Position numbers and translations under genes: made by a program | Shown here: piece after piece, positions 9,001 through 13,854 of the stretch | Position numbering within the stretch: the stretch's first letter is position 1 | How the letters are laid out: the number at the start of each line of letters is the position of its first letter | The notes under the pieces: model-generated | Seen by the model: only the letters and a program-made list of their open reading frames with translations | Told to the model about the DNA's origin: nothing | Databases searched by the model: none | NCBI GenBank assembly: GCA_900550595.1 | Contig: URTB01000020.1 | Location: forward strand, 1-13,854 | Direction: 5' to 3' | DNA from: an uncultured Collinsella sp. | Lineage (GTDB): Bacteria; Actinomycetota; Coriobacteriia; Coriobacteriales; Coriobacteriaceae | DNA: 13,854 nucleotides

Positions 9001-9560
9001 GCGACCCGCATCTGCACTATGCGGACTACAAGGCGGGAAGCGCTAAGCTCGATACGTGTATGGAGCTCGTTCACGGCGCGCTCGACGGCGGTCATCGCAT
9101 CTTGCTGTTCAGCCAGTTTACGGGCATGCTCGATATCATTGGCAAGCGCCTGGCCAAGGAGGACATCGCCTTCCTTAAGCTCACGGGCGCATCGTCTAAG
9201 GAGAGCCGCGCCAAGATGGTTGCGCAGTTCCAGGCAGGCGAGGTGCCGGTGTTCTTGATTTCGCTCAAGGCGGGCGGCGTGGGCCTTAATTTGACGGCTG
9301 CCGACGTGGTCATCCACTACGACCCGTGGTGGAACGTGGCGGCGCAGGACCAAGCGACCGACCGTGCCCACCGTATTGGCCAGCAGCACACCGTGACCGT
9401 GTACAAACTCATCGCCAAGGACACGATCGAGGAGCGCGTTATGCAGATGCAGGAGTCCAAGCGCGATCTGGTCAACAGCGTGCTCGGCGGCGATGGTATC
9501 TCGTCGGCACTGTTTACGCGCGAGGATGTTCTGGCGCTGCTCGGTGGCGACGGTCGCTAG
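6087..9560 (+). CDS. SWIM zinc-finger SNF2-family DNA helicase/translocase
   Basis: A 1157-aa ATP-driven double-stranded DNA translocase of the bacterial SNF2 (RapA/HepA-like superfamily 2) group. The N-terminus has a SWIM zinc finger, CxC-x9-CxH (C78, C80, C90, H92), likely a DNA- or protein-binding module. A Pro/Ala-rich linker (about 113-155) and a long central region typical of bacterial SNF2-associated proteins follow. The helicase core is complete: motif I DDMGLGKT with K725, motif Ia LVVCPASLVYNW, motif II DEAQ (818-821), motif III LTGTPIENR (845-853), then SQFTGMLD, motif V LISLKAGGVGLNLT (from 1057) and motif VI QATDRAHRIGQ (1089-1099). The spacing behind dnaE (38 bp, no terminator) suggests co-transcription and possibly a role near replication or transcription-replication conflicts. 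That is inference: the substrate of this subgroup is not established by the sequence. It lacks RapA's own flanking domains, so I do not call it rapA. Confidence 0.95.
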   Translation: MAQGTFVQALRKEAALSSTFMKGRSLMLNGAVLSIEDSGSRFSKNVTVEGTVRGSRGDLYKTHVELDMDEHEVIDYDCDCPAAYRYPGMCKHAIATALAYLDASGIEPVEGLRTPVRTFTAEPAQSKQPTRPAPTASAVNPNFPFPAPVPTSPSLVAALSDLSDARMDELVAMRRKLAGTIDPDAPKAVLEPSLVPYYNSLFADRFNWALEFRIRCGSVSYVVKDIDGMADAYVRGGTFSYGKKLTFAHVPEAFDDVSTKLLDFIAMTVAYLGDITSSRPASYDFARSGFVAERQLPVSEYSVVSVLDLLRGRAMSFEPAWSRGTTTHRAYEVAVEPSPQGEGEVPAKRPPLLAAKIAPAAGGSYDLRLPADTYCFVAGDAAYLVDTRRARRTDTAFAQHAAPFLSHLLPCRTPVHIAADQVGEFCRMALPILRDYTDLTAPAALDAVAPEPSFAMAIGVDDGLVTCKITVTYGDWSADLFSLGAPGSPFEEQRPGVPPRDTVAEFRVMDTAALYFDFYEGGLAFEERDDARLFHLLTEGLSALSELGEVMLSDRLRQISVRPAPKLSVRATVKSNLLDVELGASGLSAADLAIYLDSYKRHQTFARLTSGDIVRLDEGARAAFGLAEDLGVDAVDLLDGVSLPASSTLFVDSMLARTPALEADRDAAFRRTVERLDTLGKMDFTVPASLKATLRGYQVDGYQWLGSLEHLGLGGILADDMGLGKTLQMIAHILARVEAGDTKPTLVVCPASLVYNWTAELERFAPSLDVCAIVGAKAQRRVQIAGVAEHNVVVTSYDLMRRDIDEYIEQDFARVVLDEAQYIKNPLTQVARAAKRLPAGVRFALTGTPIENRLSELWSIFDFLMPGLLGTRESFAKRFESPVEHAEGDSAARLQALVSPFVLRRVKEDVVADLPEKIEDTVMAQLTGEQRKLYLANQDRIAQQVQHREAGEFKKDKLKVLAELTKLRQICCDPHLHYADYKAGSAKLDTCMELVHGALDGGHRILLFSQFTGMLDIIGKRLAKEDIAFLKLTGASSKESRAKMVAQFQAGEVPVFLISLKAGGVGLNLTAADVVIHYDPWWNVAAQDQATDRAHRIGQQHTVTVYKLIAKDTIEERVMQMQESKRDLVNSVLGGDGISSALFTREDVLALLGGDGR

Positions 9561-9594
9561 CCTCGCTCGTTATGTGTTCATTTGCCATGCCGTG

Positions 9595-9628
9595 GATGGT
9601 TTGCCTGCCTTTGGGCATAAGAACCATC
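9595..9628 (+). promoter_or_regulatory. Nested hairpin in the leader of the superoxide reductase gene
   Basis: GATGGTT (9595-9601) is the exact reverse complement of AACCATC (9622-9628). Inside it, TGCC (9606-9609) can pair with GGCA (9614-9617). There is no T-run, so it is a poor terminator for the SNF2 gene. It could be an mRNA leader structure or an operator for the small gene at 9662. The 101-bp gap shows no clear -35/-10 pair. Low confidence. Confidence 0.3.
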
Positions 9629-9661
9629 AAGAACATCGGCACATCAGCAAAGGAGAACATC

Positions 9662-10024
9662 ATGGCGAAATTCTTTAAGGACTCCGACGGCAAGCTCGTT
9701 GCCGCCCTTGGCGACGGCGTTGCAACTCCTGCCGGCTGCACGGAGCTGACGGCAAACACCGAGGATGCGGCGCACGAGAAGCATGTGCCTGTTGTCGAGA
9801 TCGAGCGCGACGGCCACGTCATTCGCGCACGTGTGGGCTCGACGGAGCACCCCATGCTGCCCGAGCACTACATCGAGTGGATCGCGCTTGAGGCCGAGGG
9901 CCGCCTGGAGGTCCATTACCTTGAGCCCGGCATGAAGCCCACGACGTTTTTCGCTGGCGGCTCCAAGACCGGTACCGTCTATGCCTACTGCAACCTGCAT
10001 GGGCTGTGGTCCGCGACGTTCTAG
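9662..10024 (+). CDS. Superoxide reductase (desulfoferrodoxin/neelaredoxin family)
   Basis: A 120-aa cytoplasmic non-haem iron enzyme that reduces superoxide to hydrogen peroxide without making oxygen, typical of anaerobes. ATG 9662 has AGGAG at 9651-9655, 6 bases upstream. The catalytic Fe(His)4Cys site is complete: H41 in EKHVP (with the lysine K40 that guides superoxide), H63 in TEHPM, H69 in EHYIEW, and C110 and H113 in YCNLHG. The first 40 residues align with the desulforedoxin domain of class I enzymes up to the conserved T-x-DAA-x-EKH. Of the four cysteines that bind the second iron only C26 remains, so the N-terminal centre is lost, as in class III enzymes. There is no signal peptide. 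It stands as a single gene ending at the terminator at 10071-10102. Electron donors (rubredoxin or similar) are not in the window. Confidence 0.95.
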   Translation: MAKFFKDSDGKLVAALGDGVATPAGCTELTANTEDAAHEKHVPVVEIERDGHVIRARVGSTEHPMLPEHYIEWIALEAEGRLEVHYLEPGMKPTTFFAGGSKTGTVYAYCNLHGLWSATF

Positions 10025-10070
10025 GAGCGCGCCCCCGCTCGGGGTATCATAGCTAGCATATGCACATGCG

Positions 10071-10102
10071 AGCGCCGGCTGCATTATGCGGCCGGCGCTT
10101 TT
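10071..10102 (+). terminator. Strong intrinsic terminator after the superoxide reductase gene
   Basis: AGCGCCGGC (10071-10079) pairs perfectly with GCCGGCGCT (10091-10099). The stem can extend inward by a T-G wobble and GCA/TGC to about 13 pairs with a TTA loop. A short run of four T (10099-10102) follows. It lies 47 bp past the stop codon and 40 bp before the next start. Confidence 0.85.
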
Positions 10103-10141
10103 ACTACGACAACGACGATTTACGACGGAAAGGGCTGGGCC

Positions 10142-12115
10142 ATGAAGCTCGCACTTGCACAGATCGATATGCGCCTGGGTGACATCGAGGGCATTTGCGG
10201 CCGCATCGAGGACCAGGCTCGCCTGGCTCATGAGCGCGGCGCGCGCGTGCTGTGCGTTCCGGCCCCGCTCTTTATGGGTGCCATGCCGGGCAGCCTGGTG
10301 GGCGCTGCCGATTTTGAGCACGATATGCTGACGGGCTTGACGGGCGTTGCCGAGCGCATCCAAGAGCTCGACATGATCTGCATCGTGCCCTCTGCGGTTT
10401 CGTTTGAGGGCCAGCCCCTGCTCGACTACATGATGCTTAAGGATGGTCGCGTGGTGCCCGCGCGCGCAAGCATCGCCCTGCAGCGTGGCGAGAGCAACGA
10501 CGCGCGTTGGGCACCGCCGGTGTTTGACGTGGACGGCGTGCGCATCGCCGTGGTGTTTGACCTAGACCGCGAGCTCGAGATGCTGCCGACCGGCGTCGAC
10601 CTCATCGCCTATTTCCAGTTCAACGCGTTTGACATGACCGATCGCGAGACGGCCGCCATTGCCGCCGTGCGCAGCGGTGCCTACCGCAAGATTGCGTCCA
10701 AGCGCAGCGTATGGTTTGCCTGCATGGCGCCGATTGGTGCCTATGACGAGTCGGTGTATACCGGCGGATCGTTTGTGCTCGACGATTGCGGTCGCGTGGT
10801 GGCCCAGGCGCCGTGCTTTGAGGAGAGCCTGCTGGTTCAGGAGATTCAGCGCGGTGTGATGCTCGATGCCCTGGAGGACCATGAGCTGCCCCAGTTTCGC
10901 TCCGAGGAGTGGCTGTGGCAGGCGCTGGTGCTTGCCGTGCGCGACAATGCCCGCGCCCGCGGTGCGTCGCGTGCCGTGGTGGCGCTCGAGGGCGATCTGC
11001 CGTCGTCCCTGTTGTCGGCGCTCGCCGTCGATGCCTTGGGTCCGCGTAATGTGATTGGCCTGGTGCTGGGGCGCAATCGCATCTTTACACCGGCGCAGGA
11101 GGAGGCCGAGGCTGCCCGCTGTTCTGCCGTGCGCTCAATCGCCGAGCGTTTGCACATTCGCACCGTCGAGCGCGATGCACCGGATGCGGCGCGCGTGCTC
11201 GACCGCGACGTGTCGGCGGGCGATGCCGAACGCCTGCGTTCGCGCGCGCTGGGCCTGATGCTCGAGGACACAGCACTCGAGCTGGGCGCGATGACTCTGA
11301 GTCCGCTTTCCAAGACCGAGTACGCGTTGGCGGCGCCCGCACTGTCCGGCGGCTACCAGGGCGACTTTGCGCCCTTTGGCGACGTGTATCTGTCGACACT
11401 CGAGTTTGTGGCACGCGTGCGCAACCGCGCCTCGGCCGTGGTGCCCCAAGAGCTCGTGACGCTCAACGCGGTGGAAGATTGCATGGAGCGCGTGCTGGCG
11501 CAGGCGCTCTCGACGCTCGCCGGTCCCGTTGATATGCTCGATCGCGCGGCGCAGCTGCTTGGCGGGCTTGAGCCGGGCGAGGTCGATGGTGCGCTTGAGT
11601 CGCATGTAGACCGCAATCGACCTTTCGACGACATCCCGATGGCCGCTGCCAAGCCCGAGGCCTGCTCACTGCTGCTGATGCTTGTGCGCCAGGGTGAGGC
11701 TGCTCGTCGCATACTGCCGACGGTGCCGATCGTCTCGGCCCGTTCGTTTGCCGAGCGCGCCTGGCCGTACATGCTTGCATGGTCCGATCTGGGGCTCAAC
11801 GGTAAGGAGCGCATGACGGTTGATTCGCTGGCACGCGCCGAGGTGCGCCGCTTTGCCGACGACGACACGAGTGACCGTATGCGCGGCGAGATGATGGGCA
11901 TATTGGGCGAGCTGTTGGGTATTTCGCCCGAGCAGATGGAAGAGCTGCGCTCCGAGGACGGTCAGCGTCGTTTGCATGAGGGCATGAAAAAGTTTGAGGG
12001 TGAGGTCCAGGACGCCATCGAAAAAATGATGGGCGGCCAGGGCGGACCGCAGGGTGGTCCGATGCCGCATCCGCCGGTAGACCCCCGACAGTTCCCATTC
12101 TTCTCGCAGAACTAA
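10142..12115 (+). CDS. NAD+ synthetase-like protein with both active sites lost (probable pseudoenzyme)
   Basis: A 657-aa protein with the layout of glutamine-dependent NAD+ synthetase: a nitrilase-type amidase domain (about 1-245) then a PP-loop ATPase/synthetase domain (about 250-545). ATG 10142 has GGAAAGGG at 10127-10134. Family likeness is clear at MKLALAQIDMRLGDIEG, at VDALGPRNVIG, and at KTEYALAAPALSGG with FAPFGDVY. The key residues are not there. The amidase Glu (PEL in the family) is A41 in VPAPLF. The Lys is S110 or a neighbour in ARASIALQ. The nucleophile region ICED reads VFDLD (138-142) with no Cys. The SGGxDS phosphate loop reads EGDLPSS (283-289), with Pro at the Asp position. 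A tail of about 100 residues after position 550 is extra: helical, Met- and acid-rich, ending in Gly-Pro repeats. By this reading it should not make NAD; a regulatory or scaffold role is inference. The alignment was made by eye. Confidence 0.85.
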   Translation: MKLALAQIDMRLGDIEGICGRIEDQARLAHERGARVLCVPAPLFMGAMPGSLVGAADFEHDMLTGLTGVAERIQELDMICIVPSAVSFEGQPLLDYMMLKDGRVVPARASIALQRGESNDARWAPPVFDVDGVRIAVVFDLDRELEMLPTGVDLIAYFQFNAFDMTDRETAAIAAVRSGAYRKIASKRSVWFACMAPIGAYDESVYTGGSFVLDDCGRVVAQAPCFEESLLVQEIQRGVMLDALEDHELPQFRSEEWLWQALVLAVRDNARARGASRAVVALEGDLPSSLLSALAVDALGPRNVIGLVLGRNRIFTPAQEEAEAARCSAVRSIAERLHIRTVERDAPDAARVLDRDVSAGDAERLRSRALGLMLEDTALELGAMTLSPLSKTEYALAAPALSGGYQGDFAPFGDVYLSTLEFVARVRNRASAVVPQELVTLNAVEDCMERVLAQALSTLAGPVDMLDRAAQLLGGLEPGEVDGALESHVDRNRPFDDIPMAAAKPEACSLLLMLVRQGEAARRILPTVPIVSARSFAERAWPYMLAWSDLGLNGKERMTVDSLARAEVRRFADDDTSDRMRGEMMGILGELLGISPEQMEELRSEDGQRRLHEGMKKFEGEVQDAIEKMMGGQGGPQGGPMPHPPVDPRQFPFFSQN

Positions 12116-12147
12116 AAAGGTTACGCGGTTTTACCAAACCGCGTAAC
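12114..12147. terminator. Perfect 12-bp hairpin after the NAD synthetase-like gene
   Basis: Arms 12120-12131 and 12136-12147 are perfect reverse complements (GTTACGCGGTTT with AAACCGCGTAAC) around a 4-base TACC loop. It begins 5 bases past the stop codon. On the + strand no T-run follows. On the - strand the stem is followed by five T (the A-run at 12114-12118), so as an intrinsic terminator it fits leftward transcription better. It may work in both directions. Confidence 0.7.
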
Positions 12148-12160
12148 GAGTCGACGCTGC

Positions 12161-12259
12161 GCGAGCCCCTGCCGGGCAATCTGCCGCTCAAACCGTCGCT
12201 TGCGTACAAAAGTACGCGGCGCTCCTCTTTCGCGACACCTTGCCACGGCAGGGGCTCGC
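12161..12259. repeat. Nested palindromic element of about 100 bp
   Basis: GCGAGCCCCTGCCG (12161-12174) is the exact reverse complement of 12246-12259. The pairing continues inward with GGCAA (12175-12179) and TTGCC (12240-12244) around one bulged A, giving about 19 pairs. Within the loop a second perfect hairpin occurs: GCGTAC (12202-12207), AAAA, GTACGC (12212-12217). I see no supported reading frame here. It could be a structured RNA or a copy of a repeat family; a search of the genome would tell. With the 12114-12147 hairpin it fills most of the 281-bp gap before ruvC. Confidence 0.65.
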
Positions 12260-12272
12260 TCGCTGGCGTATG

Positions 12273-12291
12273 TTCAACCTGCGATTCAACC
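12273..12291. repeat. Tandem TTCAACC direct repeats upstream of the ruvC promoter
   Basis: TTCAACC occurs at 12273-12279 and 12285-12291, 12 bases apart (about one helical turn), ending 5 bases before the -35 element. The spacing and position would suit a regulator bound on one DNA face. Two 7-base copies can arise by chance, so this is only a candidate. Confidence 0.3.
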
Positions 12292-12295
12292 TTGC

Positions 12296-12326
12296 TTGGC
12301 TTATGCTTCCCAGGTTGTGTTATTCT
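12296..12326 (+). promoter_or_regulatory. ruvCAB promoter, extended -10 type
   Basis: The -10 hexamer TATTCT (12321-12326) is preceded by TG at 12318-12319, an extended -10. TTGGCT at 12296-12301 is the best -35 (four of six matches, 19-base spacer, slightly long). Transcription would start near 12333, inside the LexA-type box. The leader to the TTG start would be about 64 bases. Confidence 0.6.
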
Positions 12327-12327
12327 A

Positions 12328-12340
12328 GAACAGACGTTCG
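12328..12340. promoter_or_regulatory. LexA-type SOS operator for ruvCAB
   Basis: GAACAGACGTTCG fits the Gram-positive LexA (DinR) consensus CGAACRNRYGTTYG at every position except the first C, which is A here. It begins two bases after the -10 hexamer and covers the predicted transcription start, the right place for repression. DNA-damage induction of ruv genes is known in other bacteria, so the genes behind it support the call. Confidence 0.75.
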
Positions 12341-12384
12341 TGAATGATGCGCGGGGCCTTGCCTTGCGCTTGGAAAAAAGGCGA

Positions 12385-12391
12385 GGGGAGG
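12385..12391 (+). promoter_or_regulatory. Ribosome binding site that selects the TTG start of ruvC
   Basis: GGGGAGG sits 5 bases before TTG 12397. The frame is open further upstream to another TTG (12292), but that lies upstream of the promoter -10, so it cannot be the start of this transcript. Confidence 0.8.
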
Positions 12392-12396
12392 TTGGC

Positions 12397-12918
12397 TTGG
12401 TCATTTTGGGTATCGACCCCGGTTTGGCCCATACGGGCTGGGGGATTATCGAGGAGCGACGTGGCGAGGTTCGCTGCCGTGCCTACGGTTGTATCGAGAC
12501 CAGCGCGGGCAGCCCGCTCGCGGTGCGCCTGTCGCATATCGCCCACGACCTCAAGGGCGTCGTCGAACGCTACCGTCCCGATACCGCGGCTATCGAGAGC
12601 ATCTACTTTGGCGCTAACGTCCGCTCGGCCATCCCTACGGCGCATGCCCGCGGTGCCGCGCTCGTGGCGCTTTCGGAATGCGCGCTCGAGATTGGCGAAT
12701 ACACGCCCATGCAGATTAAGCAGGCCGTGGTGGGCACGGGTGCCGCAGATAAACGGCAGGTTGCCTACATGGTGCGCACGCTCACACAGCTCGATCACGA
12801 CCCGCACCCAGACCATGCCGCCGATGCCCTGGCCTGCGCCATCTGCCACGTTAACCTCAGCCGCACCCGGGCGCTTACCGGCGGCGAGTTCTATCAACAG
12901 AGAGGAACCGGATACTGA
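12397..12918 (+). CDS. ruvC: Crossover junction endodeoxyribonuclease RuvC
   Basis: A 173-aa Holliday-junction resolvase, acting as a dimer with RuvAB at the last step of homologous recombination. The length is normal for the family (about 160-175). The TTG start at 12397 gives the expected N-terminus MVILGIDPG and has a good ribosome site; no ATG or GTG is placed as well. The acidic site is visible: D7 in GIDPG, E67 in AIESIYFG, and the C-terminal pair H140 and D143 in DHAADALA. His takes the place of the Asp seen in E. coli (D138), as is known for the Thermus enzyme. The family segments FGANVRSAI, ARGAAL and KQAVVGTGAADKRQV are present. It is the first gene of the ruv operon, and its TGA overlaps the ruvA ATG (TGATG). 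Confidence 0.97.
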   Translation: MVILGIDPGLAHTGWGIIEERRGEVRCRAYGCIETSAGSPLAVRLSHIAHDLKGVVERYRPDTAAIESIYFGANVRSAIPTAHARGAALVALSECALEIGEYTPMQIKQAVVGTGAADKRQVAYMVRTLTQLDHDPHPDHAADALACAICHVNLSRTRALTGGEFYQQRGTGY

Positions 12919-13538
12919 TGATCTCCCAGCTCCATGGAACGCTTGTCGAGGCCACGATGAGCTCGGCCGTCGTCGATGTATCGGGCGTGGGCTTTGAGCT
13001 CGGCATCTCGGGCAGCACTGCCGCCACGCTGCCTACACCCGGCGGCGAGGTTCGCCTCTATACCCGTATGCAGGTGCGCGAGGACGCCATGACGCTCTTT
13101 GGCTTTGCCTCCAAGGACGAGCGCACGATGTTCGATCGGCTCGTGTCCGTGTCGGGTGTTGGCCCGCGCCTGGCGCTTGCCGTGCTTTCCACCTATACCG
13201 TGGGACAGCTGTATTCCCTGGTGATGGCCGAGGACGACAAAGGCATGGCCAAGGTGCCCGGTGTGGGCAAAAAGACCGCCCAACGCCTTATCTTGGAGCT
13301 CAAGAGTACCTTTGCCAAGGACAAGGGCTTTGTTCCGGTCGACGTAATTCCCGGCCAGGTTGCGATGGCGGTTCCCGCCGCCGCTCCTTCGGCGATCGAT
13401 GACGCCCGCGCGGCGCTCCTTTCCATGGGCTTTAGCCCGCAGGAGACCGAGGTTGCCTTGAGCGGGTATGATGGGCAGGATATGCGTGTCGAGGACCTGC
13501 TCGGCGCGGCGCTTAAGCGACTCGGAATGGATGCGTGA
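12918..13538 (+). CDS. ruvA: Holliday junction branch migration protein RuvA
   Basis: A 206-aa protein that forms tetramers on four-way junctions and loads the RuvB motor. ATG 12918 overlaps the ruvC stop and is preceded by AGAGGAA, so translation is probably coupled. Domain I is the OB fold, with the acidic pin E55-D56 in [11 protein letters not shown]. Domain II has two helix-hairpin-helix motifs: [14 protein letters not shown] (about 77-90) and [14 protein letters not shown] (about 112-125). A variable, Ala-rich linker (about 150-160) leads to the small domain III that contacts RuvB ([17 protein letters not shown] and the [13 protein letters not shown] end). The length is usual for the family. 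Its own stop overlaps the ruvB ATG in the same TGATG way. Confidence 0.98.
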   Translation: MISQLHGTLVEATMSSAVVDVSGVGFELGISGSTAATLPTPGGEVRLYTRMQVREDAMTLFGFASKDERTMFDRLVSVSGVGPRLALAVLSTYTVGQLYSLVMAEDDKGMAKVPGVGKKTAQRLILELKSTFAKDKGFVPVDVIPGQVAMAVPAAAPSAIDDARAALLSMGFSPQETEVALSGYDGQDMRVEDLLGAALKRLGMDA

Positions 13539-13854
13539 TGTGGGAAGCCGATGACTCTCAGGACCTTTGGGCGACGCCCGGCAACTCGCCGGCGGCATCC
13601 ATGGCGCACGGTGAGCGCATGGTGGGCTCGGAGCTGACGCCCGAAGACCTCGATGTCGACCGTACCCTGCGTCCCCAGCGCCTGGACGACTACTGCGGTC
13701 AGGAGCATATCAAGCAGAGCCTTCGCGTGCTGATCGAGGCGGCGCAGAGCCGTGGCGAGACGCTCGACCACGTGATCTTTTCGGGCCCTCCGGGTCTGGG
13801 CAAGACCACGCTGGCCACCGTTATCGCCAACGAGCTGGGCGCTCAGATCAAGAC
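13538..13854 (+). CDS. ruvB: Holliday junction branch migration ATPase RuvB, N-terminal part (3' end outside window)
   Basis: The first 105 codons of the AAA+ motor that drives branch migration with RuvA. ATG 13538 overlaps the ruvA stop. From about residue 41 the sequence is classic Ruv[15 protein letters not shown], then [19 protein letters not shown] and the Walker A loop GPPGLGKTT (83-91, K89 at 13802), then [15 protein letters not shown] up to the window edge. The stretch before the conserved core is about 40 residues, roughly 15-20 longer than in E. coli, and polar and low in complexity. The internal ATG codons at 13601 and 13619 are possible later starts, but the overlap favours the first one. 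Confidence 0.95.
   Translation, partial: MWEADDSQDLWATPGNSPAASMAHGERMVGSELTPEDLDVDRTLRPQRLDDYCGQEHIKQSLRVLIEAAQSRGETLDHVIFSGPPGLGKTTLATVIANELGAQIK

Noticed and set aside
7848..9389. Antisense open frame (513 codons, - strand) opposite the SNF2 helicase core
   Set aside because: It mirrors the helicase motifs on the + strand and shows no family signature; same GC-bias effect.
10142..12115. Functional glutamine-dependent NAD+ synthetase
   Set aside because: The overall likeness is real, but none of the residues that define either active site could be found in place.
11796..12404. Leftward open frame across the gap before ruvC
   Set aside because: It runs over the hairpins, the ruvC promoter and the end of the NadE-like gene, with a biased composition and no recognised domain. 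It is more likely an effect of the palindromic element.
1..13854. CRISPR array, prophage, insertion sequence or toxin-antitoxin pair
   Set aside because: No regularly spaced repeats, no transposase or phage motifs, and no pair of small overlapping genes were seen; the gene content is core replication and repair.

Overview
The window is GC-rich, every gene lies on the + strand, and coding is tight. Its gene content suggests a Gram-positive, anaerobic actinobacterium, most likely class Coriobacteriia (a Collinsella-like gut organism). The clues are a DnaE with a complete PHP metal site, an AddA-type nuclease-helicase, a superoxide reductase rather than a visible superoxide dismutase, a TTG start for ruvC, and a GAAC-N4-GTTC (Gram-positive LexA) box. 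The taxon is an inference from these features, not from a search.

Layout: 1-2043 is the C-terminal part of addA (UvrD-type helicase motifs, then a PD-(D/E)XK nuclease). A 201-bp gap follows, with a 23-bp-arm inverted repeat and a weak promoter candidate. Then come dnaE (2245-6048), the replicative polymerase alpha subunit, and 38 bp later a SWIM/SNF2 helicase (6087-9560), probably co-transcribed. A small superoxide reductase gene follows (9662-10024) and ends in a strong hairpin terminator. Next is a 657-residue protein (10142-12115) with the two-domain layout of glutamine-dependent NAD+ synthetase, but with both active sites apparently lost. It is followed by a perfect 12-bp hairpin and a nested-palindrome element. 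The window ends with ruvC, ruvA and the start of ruvB, overlapping at TGATG junctions and preceded by an extended -10 promoter that carries a LexA-type operator.

Most of the window is genome replication and repair. AddA processes double-strand breaks for RecA. DnaE copies the genome and, judging by its PHP residues, may proofread. RuvAB migrates Holliday junctions and RuvC cuts them. The SNF2 protein is a DNA translocase of unknown client. The superoxide reductase gives oxygen defence.

The most unusual item is the NAD synthetase-like protein: a nitrilase domain without its Glu-Lys-Cys triad, joined to a PP-loop ATPase domain without its SGGxDS motif, plus a new C-terminal tail. It would easily be mis-annotated as NadE and looks like a pseudoenzyme with a different job. 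Other points of interest are the SOS operator of ruvCAB, two lineage-type insertions in DnaE, a superoxide reductase with a decayed N-terminal iron site, and two palindromic intergenic elements that may be repeat families. I saw no tRNA, rRNA, CRISPR array, insertion sequence or phage gene.
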